This document shows positions 53,104 through 61,313 of a stretch of DNA of 64,000 nucleotides, one piece after another. A program made the translations under genes and the position numbers. Source of the stretch: an uncultured Dehalococcoidia bacterium (GTDB lineage Bacteria > Chloroflexota > Dehalococcoidia > Lucifugimonadales > UBA3495); the NCBI GenBank assembly GCA_951812625.1, contig CATOSP010000002.1, positions 1,032,880 through 1,096,879 of the forward strand, read 5' to 3'. Every line of letters begins with the position of its first letter. The first letter of the stretch is position 1. The notes under the pieces were generated by a model that was not told where the DNA came from, ran no database searches, and was given only the letters and a program-made list of their open reading frames with translations.

Positions 53104-53510
53104 TCCAAGGCTCCTTTCTTCCAAGCGTAGACAATGGCGAAGAACAGCACCCCCAGGAACATTAGCATGGCATAGAAGGGGATGGGATTCCCCATAGCCT
53201 GTTGCTTGATGAAGATTACGGCCCATGGGAATAGGAACACCGCTTCCACGTCGAAAATCAGGAACAGGATGGCGAAGATGTAGAAGCGGACGCTGATGTT
53301 CGACCAGGCATACGGCGTGGGAGGTATACCGCACTCATAAGGGGTGAGTTTGATGTCCGACTTCCTGCGTGAGGAAAGAATCTGGGATGCAGCGAACATT
53401 CCACCTATGGCCACGACCGCAACCACAGCGGAGATGGCCACCGCCGTCCAGTTCGTGGCGAATACGGTTGGATCAAAGGCCTGGAGGTGGAAATCAGCTA
53501 TGGGCGTCAT
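53091..53510 (-). CDS. nuoA: NADH-quinone oxidoreductase subunit A
   Basis: A 139-residue three-helix membrane subunit. Conserved motifs: YECGIPPT in the loop with the switch cysteine, [22 protein letters not shown] with the functional acidic residues of helix 2. It is the first gene of the nuo operon. The promoter lies 63-91 bases upstream. The N-terminal 15 residues before the first helix are longer than usual. Confidence 0.95.
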   Translation of the reverse strand: MTPIADFHLQAFDPTVFATNWTAVAISAVVAVVAIGGMFAASQILSSRRKSDIKLTPYECGIPPTPYAWSNISVRFYIFAILFLIFDVEAVFLFPWAVIFIKQQAMGNPIPFYAMLMFLGVLFFAIVYAWKKGALEWQK

Positions 53511-53572
53511 GCTCTACGGCTGTGTTACGTAGGGTTGTGAGCGGTATCGAGCACGCTTTGGGGGACACAGCC

Positions 53573-53601
53573 AATATAGCATCGGGGCATGTAAGTGTCA
53601 A
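53573..53601 (-). promoter_or_regulatory. Promoter of the nuo operon
   Basis: On the minus strand: a perfect TTGACA (53601-53596), a 17-base spacer and TATATT (53578-53573). Predicted start near 53566, about 56 bases before the ATG of nuoA. The closest match to the sigma-70 consensus in the window. Confidence 0.75.
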
Positions 53602-53666
53602 TTCGCAACGGTCAGGCAATACCCGGGAGCAGACCCTCTCCCGTTCATCAGGTCGCATGGGCTGTA

Positions 53667-54461
53667 TCAATCGGCGATTTCCAGACCGCAATGGGGGCAA
53701 GTTTTGGGCTCGCTCTGGCGCTGCTGAACTTCCTCGAGGAAACCGGAACCGAGTATGCCAGCAGGGAGGGCAAATATTCCTATCCCCAGGACCGCTATGA
53801 CGCCAGCCAGCAGTCTGCCCGCGGACGTTACCGGAAAAACGTCGCCGTAACCAACAGTTGTCAGGGTAACTATCGTCCACCACATGGTGGCGGGTATGCT
53901 GGAGTACTCCTCAGGTTGGACCTCCCTTTCCGCGAAGTACATCAGGCTAGACGCCAACACGAGAAGCACACCCAGCACGATCGTGACCATGAACAGCTCG
54001 TACCGCTTGGCGTGGATAACATTGCCTAGGGTGCGCAAACCGGAGAAGTAACGGCTCAGCCTAGCCGCCCTCGCCAAGAGGCGAACCACACGCAGGACCC
54101 GCAGATCCAGACCAACGAGCAGTAATAGGTATGGCAGAATGGCGAGCAAGTCCAGCAACTGGATGGGCGAGAGAACAAGTCTCATCCTACCCCTTACAGG
54201 ATGTGAGTACCTGGGGTCCTCGACGTATGACCAGACGCGTAGTATGTATTCGATGGTGAAGATACCAACGGATGCACCTTCGAAGATGGTGAATGCCAGG
54301 GGCGCGGCCTGGTGGATAGCTTCGACCGAGTCCAGGATCAGGGCCACCACATTGGCACAAATCAGGGTTATGATGAAGATGTCGCAGGCCCGGCTGGCGT
54401 GGTCTCCGGGTGCAGCGAGTTCCAGGAGTTCGTATACCCGCCGCCTGCCTCCAGGTATCAC
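53667..54461 (-). CDS. Voltage-gated-type potassium channel (six-helix, Kch/Kv-like)
   Basis: A 264-residue ion transporter: four voltage-sensor helices, a pore and a short tail. The S4-like helix has arginines at three-residue spacing (LDLRVLRVVRLLARAARLSR, res. 118-137). The selectivity filter is TTVGYGD (res. 201-207), with S6 containing the flexible-hinge residues in IFALPAGILGSG. The tail ends in CPHCGLEI, a single CxxC that resembles half of a zinc ribbon. It starts at GTG 54461, overlapping the upstream gene stop (GTGA), so it is translationally coupled to it. K+ selectivity is indicated by GYG. Confidence 0.9.
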   Translation of the reverse strand: MIPGGRRRVYELLELAAPGDHASRACDIFIITLICANVVALILDSVEAIHQAAPLAFTIFEGASVGIFTIEYILRVWSYVEDPRYSHPVRGRMRLVLSPIQLLDLLAILPYLLLLVGLDLRVLRVVRLLARAARLSRYFSGLRTLGNVIHAKRYELFMVTIVLGVLLVLASSLMYFAEREVQPEEYSSIPATMWWTIVTLTTVGYGDVFPVTSAGRLLAGVIAVLGIGIFALPAGILGSGFLEEVQQRQSEPKTCPHCGLEIAD

Positions 54462-55591
54462 GCTCCGCTGCGCAGTTCGGTGGAGGAAATGTCGTTGCGG
54501 AAGGCAGCCTCGGGGATTTCCCGGAATAGTGGAGTGAACCCTCCGGGCACTGGGACATCAGCGAGGGTGCGGAAGATATCTCCGTCCTTGCGCCCTGCCA
54601 CTATGAATCGGTTACTATGGGCCCAGATCTCGGCGAGGGCGGTCAGCATGGCCGTCTCATCATCGCCATAGTAGCGTGGCGCTACCAGCCTAACTGCGGT
54701 ATCCCAACCGACCACGAAGGGGCATCCTGGGAACAGGGCCGCTTTCTTGTGGAAGGTCTCGGCTCGAGTCAGCACTACGGTGGCTGTTCCGCTGAACTGC
54801 TCCATGCGCCGCTCTACTTCTGCGCGCTCGAGCGGCGGCTTGTCGACGTTCACCACCGAAAGCTCGTAAAATACTTCCACTCCCAACATTCCTGCGGCGA
54901 CCCTCGCCATCTCCATGTGCCCCTCATGCAATGGGCGGAAGGAACCGGGTATCAACGCCGCATGAACAGGCTCGTCGACGGCCATGCTGCCATCCGAATG
55001 AACCGTGAGGCTGCGCACGGAGCCGGAGAGGAGCCGGGACAACGGATCTGGGTGGGCCTGGCGTTCCACCTCAAGCTTATCTCCATCGGTTAAGCCAAGC
55101 TCCAGGTCCGGTTCGATTCCACATGCTTCGGCCAGAGCCTGGAGCACGAGCAGGCTGACCAACTCCTCTTCCCCGGCCCGGTCACGGAGTCCCTTGTCGA
55201 GGAGGAGAGAGTATGTGGAGACTCTCTCATCGTCCCAAGTTGCTACGTGGGCACGGTGGTCGCCACGCTTGGTCCGGTCTGTCGCTATCGTAGCTGTGCA
55301 TCCCAGCCCCAGCACCGGCGGCGCTCCTTCCCTCAAGCGCGTGGCACGATGGTAAGTCGCGGAGGCAATGTCGCGGGCAGTCTCGGCGGAGACGAACTGG
55401 GCGGGCTCGTGTCCGACCAAGTCTATCATCGATCTAGATCCATAAGGGACGACCACCTCTATGAGGGTGCGTGACGCCCCAGCAACGCCCAGCAACCAAG
55501 CCACGGCCTGACTCCCTGCCCCAGAAACAGCCACCACGCTCTGTTGAGGGGAGTCATGAATCCGCTGTACCAATGCCTGTATGTCGTTCAT
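54458..55591 (-). CDS. CinA-like domain fused to a nucleotidyltransferase
   Basis: A 377-residue two-domain protein. Residues 1-165 resemble the CinA C-terminal (PncC, nicotinamide-nucleotide amidase) fold: VVAVSGAGSQA in place of the ESCTGG loop, GVAGASRTLIEVVVPY, then GLGCTATIAT. Residues 210-377 are a nucleotidyltransferase of the NadD/NMNAT-like superfamily: IPGSFRPLHEGH (HxGH at 222-225), FVVGWDTAVRL, and the ISSTELR signature. The pair would fit NMN deamidation plus adenylylation, but the amidase serine is in an altered context, so this is only a hypothesis. Overlaps the K+ channel start by four bases. Confidence 0.78.
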   Translation of the reverse strand: MNDIQALVQRIHDSPQQSVVAVSGAGSQAVAWLLGVAGASRTLIEVVVPYGSRSMIDLVGHEPAQFVSAETARDIASATYHRATRLREGAPPVLGLGCTATIATDRTKRGDHRAHVATWDDERVSTYSLLLDKGLRDRAGEEELVSLLVLQALAEACGIEPDLELGLTDGDKLEVERQAHPDPLSRLLSGSVRSLTVHSDGSMAVDEPVHAALIPGSFRPLHEGHMEMARVAAGMLGVEVFYELSVVNVDKPPLERAEVERRMEQFSGTATVVLTRAETFHKKAALFPGCPFVVGWDTAVRLVAPRYYGDDETAMLTALAEIWAHSNRFIVAGRKDGDIFRTLADVPVPGGFTPLFREIPEAAFRNDISSTELRSGA

Positions 55592-55627
55592 CGCACAATC
55601 CAGACTGCCACATCCGTCATCAGTGGG

Positions 55628-56209
55628 TTATTCAGCAGACTTCCACGGCGAAGGATCTATCTCCTTCATACGTTCGCGGGAAACTTCGATCTCTCTAGCA
55701 ATCTTACGATCCCATTCCCGATTCCACTCGTCGGGAATCATGCGCCTCGCGTCGCGCCACCAGAGAGGAGCGTCGTTGCTAACCACGTCGCCGGTCACCA
55801 CATCGGCCAGAAAGCACGTCATGTCCCCTCCGTCCATCGCATTGACCACCTGGCAGTCCAGGTATCCCCAAGAATCGTCCAGGACCGGGCAGCCCGTGGC
55901 TTCCGCATGTACACCGACACCCTCCAGCTTGTCCCTGTCCCTTCCAGACACCATTCCGAAGTCCTTGATCAGGTGCAGTTGATCAGCACGGAGGAAGTTA
56001 AGGGCCAATGCCCCGCTGGAGTAGATGAGGTGGTGGCTGAAGTTGGTTTTGTAGATCTGCACAACCACGCGGGGCATGTCGGGAACTATGGAAGCGGCCG
56101 CGATGGCCACAGCGATCTGGACGTTGGCCTTGCCCTGCCATCGGCTGGTTACGGCAGCTAGTGGCGACCAGAGCCGTCCCATTAACGGAGCGATACGCGC
56201 GTATTCCAT
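55628..56209 (-). CDS. Flavin reductase-like FMN-binding protein
   Basis: A 193-residue protein resembling the flavin reductase-like domain (FMN-binding split barrel): LWSPLAAVTSRWQGKANVQIAV, then a strand-loop with RVVVQIYKTNFSHHLI, SGALALNFL, and LDCQVVNAMDGGD near residue 115. These match the family's characteristic order (activity on free flavin or flavin-linked reduction). The C-terminal 45 residues are charged and helical. It lies 36 bases upstream of the CinA-like/nucleotidyltransferase gene. Whether it supplies reduced flavin to the LLM enzymes is unknown. Confidence 0.8.
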   Translation of the reverse strand: MEYARIAPLMGRLWSPLAAVTSRWQGKANVQIAVAIAAASIVPDMPRVVVQIYKTNFSHHLIYSSGALALNFLRADQLHLIKDFGMVSGRDRDKLEGVGVHAEATGCPVLDDSWGYLDCQVVNAMDGGDMTCFLADVVTGDVVSNDAPLWWRDARRMIPDEWNREWDRKIAREIEVSRERMKEIDPSPWKSAE

Positions 56210-57151
56210 GTGCCGCCGACAGGTGAACCCAAGAAGATGGGATATGGTCCGCTGACCCGACTACAACCGGAGTGTAGCACCGCAACGACTGGACGGTCTA
56301 GCCAGGGGTAGGTCTAGTTATTGTTCGGTTTCGAGTAGCATCGTCCCGTCTTCACAGGGCAGATCCTAAGCGTCTGCGGCGGCTCATTCCCCCAGAGATC
56401 CAGCCAGGGACCTTCTGGAAGTTCTCCACTAAGCTCCGCACCACTGGGAATGTGGTGTCGGTCCGCTCTGCGGCTCGAGAATGAGGGAGTGGAGGACCCT
56501 CCGCGCTGAGAAAGGATGTCCTGTTCGCGACACCGGCCCAAGTCCTTCTGGAAGGCCGCATGGCAATTCTTGGCCGACTGAGAATGTGCTGAGGCCGAAC
56601 CAGTCCTTGGCTGTCCATGACGAATAGCATGAGAATCTGTCTTGCGCTTGGGGAAAGCCCAAGCGCACTCGCGTTTTAGTAGGTATGGCTCGGCCCGAAT
56701 GCGGGGGCGAATGAGGACGAGTTGGGACGCACTTGCGCTCGATAGCGCAGATGCGTGCTTGATTGGTTTTAGTTCGCTGTTCATCTTCCAGTGTTGGCTC
56801 CCCTCGAGATTTGGCCCTGGAGAGCGGAGGGGGGAAATTGTACTTTCCACATCCCTTTCGCCCATTTGGAACTGAAGTCGGTGCTAGGAGAGAGGTATGC
56901 GCTGCATTCATGCCACGGGATGTCCTCGGGTTTCGGTGACAACTTGGAGCGTGATCCCGGTCACGCCAGCAGTGTAAGCTGGACCTGTACGCCTCATCAT
57001 AAGGAAGTGCAACCGGGGATGGAAATGGGGGATATATCAGTGGGTGGATTCCCGAGAAACGGGATTCGCGGCATACCTCTAGCCTGAGTTGACGTACACC
57101 TCGCGATCAGGTCGAGGGTCATCACTCGTGGCGCTGAGCATCATTCGACGG
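56210..57151. other. Long intergenic region without a supported gene (0.94 kb)
   Basis: The largest gene-free stretch. Open frames of up to about 180 codons occur in several overlapping frames with odd composition (many Arg, Ser, Pro, Cys) and no Shine-Dalgarno site, so none is called. It holds a 9-bp hairpin with loop GAAAG at 56644-56666, a smaller GCGCT/AGCGC hairpin near 56736, and repeated CCTTCTGGAAG at about 56411 and 56545. No match to tRNA, tmRNA, RNase P or SRP RNA signature sequences was found by eye. It could hold a structured RNA or a decayed gene. Confidence 0.5.
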
Positions 57152-58177
57152 TTACCAGCGGGGGGAGTGATCCTCGACCTGGTTGTTAGTCAAGCGGAAT
57201 TGGTTAGCGCCGTCGGTGTCCATCACGAAAATCTCTCCCGTCCCGTATACTCGTGAGACGAACGCTATCTTCTTGCCGTCCCGGGACCATACCGGTGAGA
57301 AGTCATCCGACTCATTGCTGGTCAACCGCCGCGGATCTGATCCATCTGGTCTCATTGTGTATATCTCCGCCGAGCCATCACGGTGGGCCACGAAGACGAT
57401 GGACTTGCCGTTGGGAGACCACGACGGGGAGAGATCAGCCGTATGGTTGTCGGTCAACTGGGTGAGTTCCGGCACGCCGTACCAGCTCGCGTCCCTGGGC
57501 CTGGAAGCGACGAACACGTCCGCGTTGTCGCCGTCTCCGCGCACAAAGGCGATGCTGTTGCCGTCGGGAGACCAAGAGGGGTCAGTATCGTCCCCGTCGG
57601 TCAACCGAACCAGGTTGACGCCGTCAGGATTCCTCAGCCAGAGCCCTTGCTCAGACTCGCCTCCAAGGCTGTAAAACACCAGCCAACTCCCATCAGGAGA
57701 CCAGCCGCCCATTCGCTCGCGGGAATGGTTGGTGGTGACACGAGTAGGGTTGGAGCCGTCAGCATCCATCATATAGATTTCCGGCTGGGAGTCGCGGTTT
57801 GATATAAAGGCCAGGCGTGCGCCGTCTGGCGACCATCTAGGGGCAAGGTCGTCTCCCGCACTGATGGTCAGCCTGGTGACGCCCTCGCCCCTAGAATCGG
57901 CGGCCATTATTTCCCGGTTGCCAGCCTCGCCAGCTACGAATGCAACTTGCTCGCGGTCCGGGGACCACCTGGGGTCGGACTCCGGCCCGTCAATGTTGGC
58001 CAAAGGCACAGAGTTTCGAGCCCCTGTATCAAGCAGGGCAACTTCCGGTTCACCATTCAGACCTGAGACGTACGCCAGAGGAGGCTCCCCACCCAGGGAG
58101 CACGCGGACAGCAGGAAGATCGACGCAGTTACCAGCGGGAAGATACTTATCTTGCTGATGTTTCGCCAAGCACTCAT
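57152..58177 (-). CDS. TolB-like beta-propeller lipoprotein
   Basis: A 341-residue lipoprotein. The N-terminal signal ends in lipobox LLSAC (res. 22-26), so Cys26 should be lipidated. The rest is PD40/WD40-like repeats of TolB type, each with W-S-P-D-G and a following (V/I)(A/V)F strand; repeats begin near DPRWSPD, APRWSPD, GGWSPD, DPSWSPD, SPSWSPN and SPVWSRD. The chain stops at HSPRW, the start of a seventh repeat whose missing strand can be supplied by LAYVSG at the mature N-terminus (a Velcro closure). A promoter-like TATAAT lies 77 bases upstream. Confidence 0.87.
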   Translation of the reverse strand: MSAWRNISKISIFPLVTASIFLLSACSLGGEPPLAYVSGLNGEPEVALLDTGARNSVPLANIDGPESDPRWSPDREQVAFVAGEAGNREIMAADSRGEGVTRLTISAGDDLAPRWSPDGARLAFISNRDSQPEIYMMDADGSNPTRVTTNHSRERMGGWSPDGSWLVFYSLGGESEQGLWLRNPDGVNLVRLTDGDDTDPSWSPDGNSIAFVRGDGDNADVFVASRPRDASWYGVPELTQLTDNHTADLSPSWSPNGKSIVFVAHRDGSAEIYTMRPDGSDPRRLTSNESDDFSPVWSRDGKKIAFVSRVYGTGEIFVMDTDGANQFRLTNNQVEDHSPRW

Positions 58178-58253
58178 TCGGCGGCCACCTGTATGCGGAC
58201 CTTATCTGGACCACGACTTCCGATCATGGCAACTGTTTTGGCTATCTTCCGGG

Positions 58254-58259
58254 ATTATA
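58254..58259 (-). promoter_or_regulatory. -10 element of the TolB-like gene
   Basis: Perfect TATAAT on the minus strand (58259-58254) without a recognisable -35. Predicted start near 58247, a leader of about 70 bases. Confidence 0.35.
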
Positions 58260-58360
58260 TCGGTCATCCAAGAATCTCTTCCCATCACCCTTACACGGAT
58301 TTCGAGAGAAGTACGAACTGACCGGGACAAATCGGGAAACAGTGGGAGATCACGGTCACC

Positions 58361-58389
58361 TTGACAATGGAATGGGGGTAACTTAGCAT
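58361..58389 (+). promoter_or_regulatory. Promoter of the amidohydrolase gene
   Basis: Perfect TTGACA (58361-58366), 17-base spacer, TAGCAT (58384-58389). Predicted start near 58396, about 100 bases before ATG 58498. Confidence 0.55.
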
Positions 58390-58497
58390 CACCGCAACTT
58401 GAGGCGGCAGCGTGTTACTCCACGGAATGGCTGAACCAGCATACAGCCCGAACCGATCGTCATACTGCACCACTCTACCGACATGGAGGTGTCCCTT

Positions 58498-59757
58498 ATG
58501 AAAGCGTTGGTAGGATGTACCCTGATCGACGGCACCGGCGGCCCCGTTCTCGAAAATGCAGCTGTGCTCATAAACGGAGACCGCATCGAGGCTGTTGGGC
58601 CACGTGAAGCGATTAGCTGGCCGGTCGACACAGAGGTAATCGACGTCTCCGGGATGACGGTGCTTCCCGGCCTGATCGACTGCCACGATCATCTGGCTTC
58701 AAAGGACTACACACTGTTGAGCCGATGGGGGCTTGATGAACCCACGTCGCTGGGGAACATCCGCACCGCCAAGGCCATTGAGGACACCCTGGCTGCGGGC
58801 TATACATGCCTGCGGGACGCCGGGGGATTGGACTCCGGTTTCAGAACGGCGGTTGAGCAGGGCCTAATTTCCGGCCCTCGGCTGGTCCTATCCGTGGGGA
58901 TCATCTCCCCCACTGGCGGGCTGGCCGACCGGGTGAGTCCGTCCGGTCATCACAACGCCTACCACTTCGACCCGAACACCCCAGCAGGAGTAGCAGACGG
59001 GCCAGACTCGATACGGGCGAAAGTTAGGGAAATGGTCCGTGTCGGTGCTGATGTCATCAAGTTCGCCACCACCGGCGGAGCAAGCTCACGCCCTGGACAT
59101 GGACCGATGGACATCGAGTTCGGACCTGACGAAGTGAAGGCGCTGGTGGAAGAGTCTGCGGCATTGGGGCGCAGGACGATGTGTCACGCCGTCGGAGGGC
59201 CGGGCCTGCGGATGTGCGTTGAGGCTGGTGTCGGCTCGGTGGAGCACGGCTGCTATCTAGCCGACGACCCGGACCTGGTAAGAATCATGGCCGACAAAGG
59301 CACATTCTTCGTGCCGACCTTCGAGATTTATGAGTTTCACTCCACAGTGAGCGCTCCTCATATGGTGGAGCGGGCCAAGGCGTTGCTTGACGTCCATCGT
59401 GAGAGCCTACACCAAGCTCTGGCAGCCGGGGTGAAGGTGGCTGCGGGAACCGACGCCGGCGGCTACGTGCATGGGGATAACGCCAGAGAGGTTGAGCTTT
59501 TGGTGGAGCGAGGGATGACTCCCATGCAAAGCATCCAGGCCGCCACGGGCTGGGCCGCAGAGTGCTGCGGACTTGAGAAAGAATTAGGGACCGTAGCAGC
59601 AGCGAAACTGGCGGACCTGCTGGTCATTGACGGGGACCCGCTGAGGAACATTTCGGTGTTGCGAGATCGCGACAGGATAAAGATGGTGATGAAGGGCGGC
59701 GAAGCGTTCGTGGACAAGCTGGAGGCACCCACTCCCACCGCCGCAGCGGCCCTCTAA
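58498..59757 (+). CDS. Amidohydrolase family protein (prolidase/imidazolonepropionase-like)
   Basis: A 419-residue metal-dependent amidohydrolase. Ligands: HxH in LIDCHDHLA (about residues 62-64), the lysine in DVIKFATTGG expected to be carboxylated, His in MCHAVGG, His in SVEHGCYL, and Asp in AGTDAGG. This order matches the binuclear Xaa-Pro dipeptidase/aryldialkylphosphatase-like amidohydrolases of metagenomic SgS-type families. GGAGGT lies eight bases before ATG 58498; the ATG at 58483 is part of that site's own upstream sequence and is rejected. It is the third amidohydrolase in the window. The substrate cannot be given. Confidence 0.88.
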   Translation: MKALVGCTLIDGTGGPVLENAAVLINGDRIEAVGPREAISWPVDTEVIDVSGMTVLPGLIDCHDHLASKDYTLLSRWGLDEPTSLGNIRTAKAIEDTLAAGYTCLRDAGGLDSGFRTAVEQGLISGPRLVLSVGIISPTGGLADRVSPSGHHNAYHFDPNTPAGVADGPDSIRAKVREMVRVGADVIKFATTGGASSRPGHGPMDIEFGPDEVKALVEESAALGRRTMCHAVGGPGLRMCVEAGVGSVEHGCYLADDPDLVRIMADKGTFFVPTFEIYEFHSTVSAPHMVERAKALLDVHRESLHQALAAGVKVAAGTDAGGYVHGDNAREVELLVERGMTPMQSIQAATGWAAECCGLEKELGTVAAAKLADLLVIDGDPLRNISVLRDRDRIKMVMKGGEAFVDKLEAPTPTAAAAL

Positions 59758-59785
59758 ACACTTTAGCCGTTTCCTGACGGAAACA

Positions 59786-59814
59786 TTGGGTGGGGACGTG
59801 GAGTATTGTATGAT
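59786..59814 (+). promoter_or_regulatory. Promoter of trmD (leaderless)
   Basis: TTGGGT (59786-59791), 17-base spacer, TATGAT (59809-59814). Transcription would begin near 59821, the first base of the trmD ATG. No Shine-Dalgarno site lies between. Confidence 0.45.
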
Positions 59815-59820
59815 TGACTC

Positions 59821-60633
59821 ATGCGATTCCACGTCCTCACTCTCTTTCCCGAAGCCATCGAGGGGCCTCTCCAGGCCAGCATGTTAGGGCAAGCGCAGCG
59901 CCGGGGCCTCATCTCAGTCACGGTGACCGACATACGCGACTACACACACGACGCCCACGGAACCGCCGACGATTACCAGTTTGGGGGCGGCCCCGGCATG
60001 GTGATGAAGCCCGAGCCAGTTATCGAGGCGGTAGAATCCGCCATCGCTTCCAAATCTTGCTGTTCCGGAACAAGCCATGCAAATGCGCCTCCTCCGATAC
60101 TGATCATGTCTCCCCAAGGCGATGCCCTGGATCAGCGGTTGGTGGAGGAATTGGCACAGACGCCTGAGATAGTTCTGGTATGCGGCCACTACGCCGGAGT
60201 GGACGAACGGGTAAAGGAGTACTTCGGCGCCCGCGAGGTGAGCATAGGAGACTACGTTCTCACGGGAGGAGAACTCCCCGCCCTGGTCCTGATCGACGCT
60301 ATTTCCAGACTGGTGCCGGGCGTAGTAGGCTCGATGGAAAACGTGGTGCAGGACTCAATCACCTCCGGCTTGCTCCAGCATCCTTTGTACACTCGCCCAG
60401 CGGAGTACCGAGGGATGGCAGTACCTGAGGTCATACTGTCCGGGCACCACGGTGAGATTGAGCGCTGGCGGCGGCGAGAATCGCTGCGGCGCACACTGGA
60501 GAAGAGGCCGGACCTCCTCCAGGCCGCGGACCTTTCCCCCGGTGATTTGGATTACCTGGAAAGCATAGGTTACATGAGGTTGAGGTGTACCACCGAGCAA
60601 CCCCAGTCCGACTTACCAGGGCACGAGGGGTAG
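59821..60633 (+). CDS. trmD: tRNA (guanine-N1-)-methyltransferase
   Basis: A 270-residue SPOUT-class methyltransferase making m1G37 in tRNAs, needed to prevent frameshifting. It starts MRFHVLTLFPE, has DDYQFGGGPGMVMKPEP (the usual DD-x-PYGGGAGM with YQF for PYG), the knot with GHYAGVDERV and IGDYVLTGGELP. Length is somewhat above the E. coli enzyme (255), mainly in the C-terminal tail. No ribosome-binding site precedes ATG 59821. No rpsP, rimM or rplS gene is adjacent, unlike the common trmD operon. The thioesterase gene starts 11 bases after its stop. Confidence 0.95.
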   Translation: MRFHVLTLFPEAIEGPLQASMLGQAQRRGLISVTVTDIRDYTHDAHGTADDYQFGGGPGMVMKPEPVIEAVESAIASKSCCSGTSHANAPPPILIMSPQGDALDQRLVEELAQTPEIVLVCGHYAGVDERVKEYFGAREVSIGDYVLTGGELPALVLIDAISRLVPGVVGSMENVVQDSITSGLLQHPLYTRPAEYRGMAVPEVILSGHHGEIERWRRRESLRRTLEKRPDLLQAADLSPGDLDYLESIGYMRLRCTTEQPQSDLPGHEG

Positions 60634-60644
60634 GCACCGCTCTA

Positions 60645-61124
60645 ATGGCCAAGGCCGATTTCAAGTTCCACACCTCCCTCCGGGTGCGCTGGATGGAATG
60701 CGATGCACAGGGCATCGTATACAACGGCAAGTACATGGACTACATGGAGATCGGCCAGTCGGAGTATTTTCGGAACCTGGGATTCAGCATCTACCGCGTT
60801 GCGGAGCGCGGCTACTTCGATGTCGCCACGGTCAAAGCCCTGATCGAGTACAGGGCGCCGGCCCGGGTGGATGATCTTCTGGAGGTGCATGTCAGGGTGT
60901 CACGCATCGGCAACACCAGCATCACCCTTACTATGGAGATATATCCCGAGGACTCTGACACACTGTTGACTACCATGGAGGGCGTGTACGTGGGTTATAT
61001 GGCAGAGTCCGGGGTGACGCAGCCTGTCCCCGACGACATACGTCAGTTGGTCAACCACTTCGAGACCACCGGGATGGTCCTACCACTGGATCAATTTCCG
61101 GAATTGGCGGAGGCCGCGACGTGA
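60645..61124 (+). CDS. Acyl-CoA thioesterase (YbgC/4-hydroxybenzoyl-CoA thioesterase family)
   Basis: A 159-residue hotdog-fold protein: RVRWMECDAQGIVYNGKYMDYMEIGQSEYF contains the family motif with catalytic aspartate (D20) and the Y-x-x-Y/F-x-E helix, followed by VKALIEYRAPARVDDLLEV. ATG 60645 is chosen because homology begins there; the open frame upstream overlaps trmD. Only a weak GAGGGG lies about 14 bases upstream. It likely shares the trmD transcript. The CoA ester it acts on is not known. Confidence 0.87.
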   Translation: MAKADFKFHTSLRVRWMECDAQGIVYNGKYMDYMEIGQSEYFRNLGFSIYRVAERGYFDVATVKALIEYRAPARVDDLLEVHVRVSRIGNTSITLTMEIYPEDSDTLLTTMEGVYVGYMAESGVTQPVPDDIRQLVNHFETTGMVLPLDQFPELAEAAT

Positions 61125-61181
61125 AATCGGCCATGCGCCATGAGGCCTGCGTCGACGTACGAATGATTGTTGGACCGGCTC

Positions 61182-61187
61182 TATAAT
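61182..61187 (+). promoter_or_regulatory. -10 element ahead of the PHP-domain gene
   Basis: Perfect TATAAT; the -35 region is weak. Transcription from here would give a leader of about 120 bases to ATG 61314. Confidence 0.35.
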
Positions 61188-61313
61188 GGCCCCACCCAAG
61201 GACACGGGACCATTGACTGGCCCGGTCTGGGCCGATTAGACTCTAATCGCCACGAGACCGGATGCTTTGGCGGGACTGAGACCCAACGCAACCGGGAGGG
61301 GCACCCATAGTTC

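Larger units (their letters stand above)
58178..58497. other. Divergent intergenic region between TolB-like and amidohydrolase genes
   Basis: 320 bp between two divergent genes. It contains a leftward -10 hexamer at 58254-58259 and a rightward promoter at 58361-58389. No small gene or palindromic operator was recognised. Confidence 0.6.

Noticed and set aside
56314..56911. Overlapping minus-strand open frames of 160-183 codons in the long intergenic region
   Set aside because: Several frames are open at once, with no Shine-Dalgarno site, low-complexity Arg/Ser/Pro composition and no recognisable motif.
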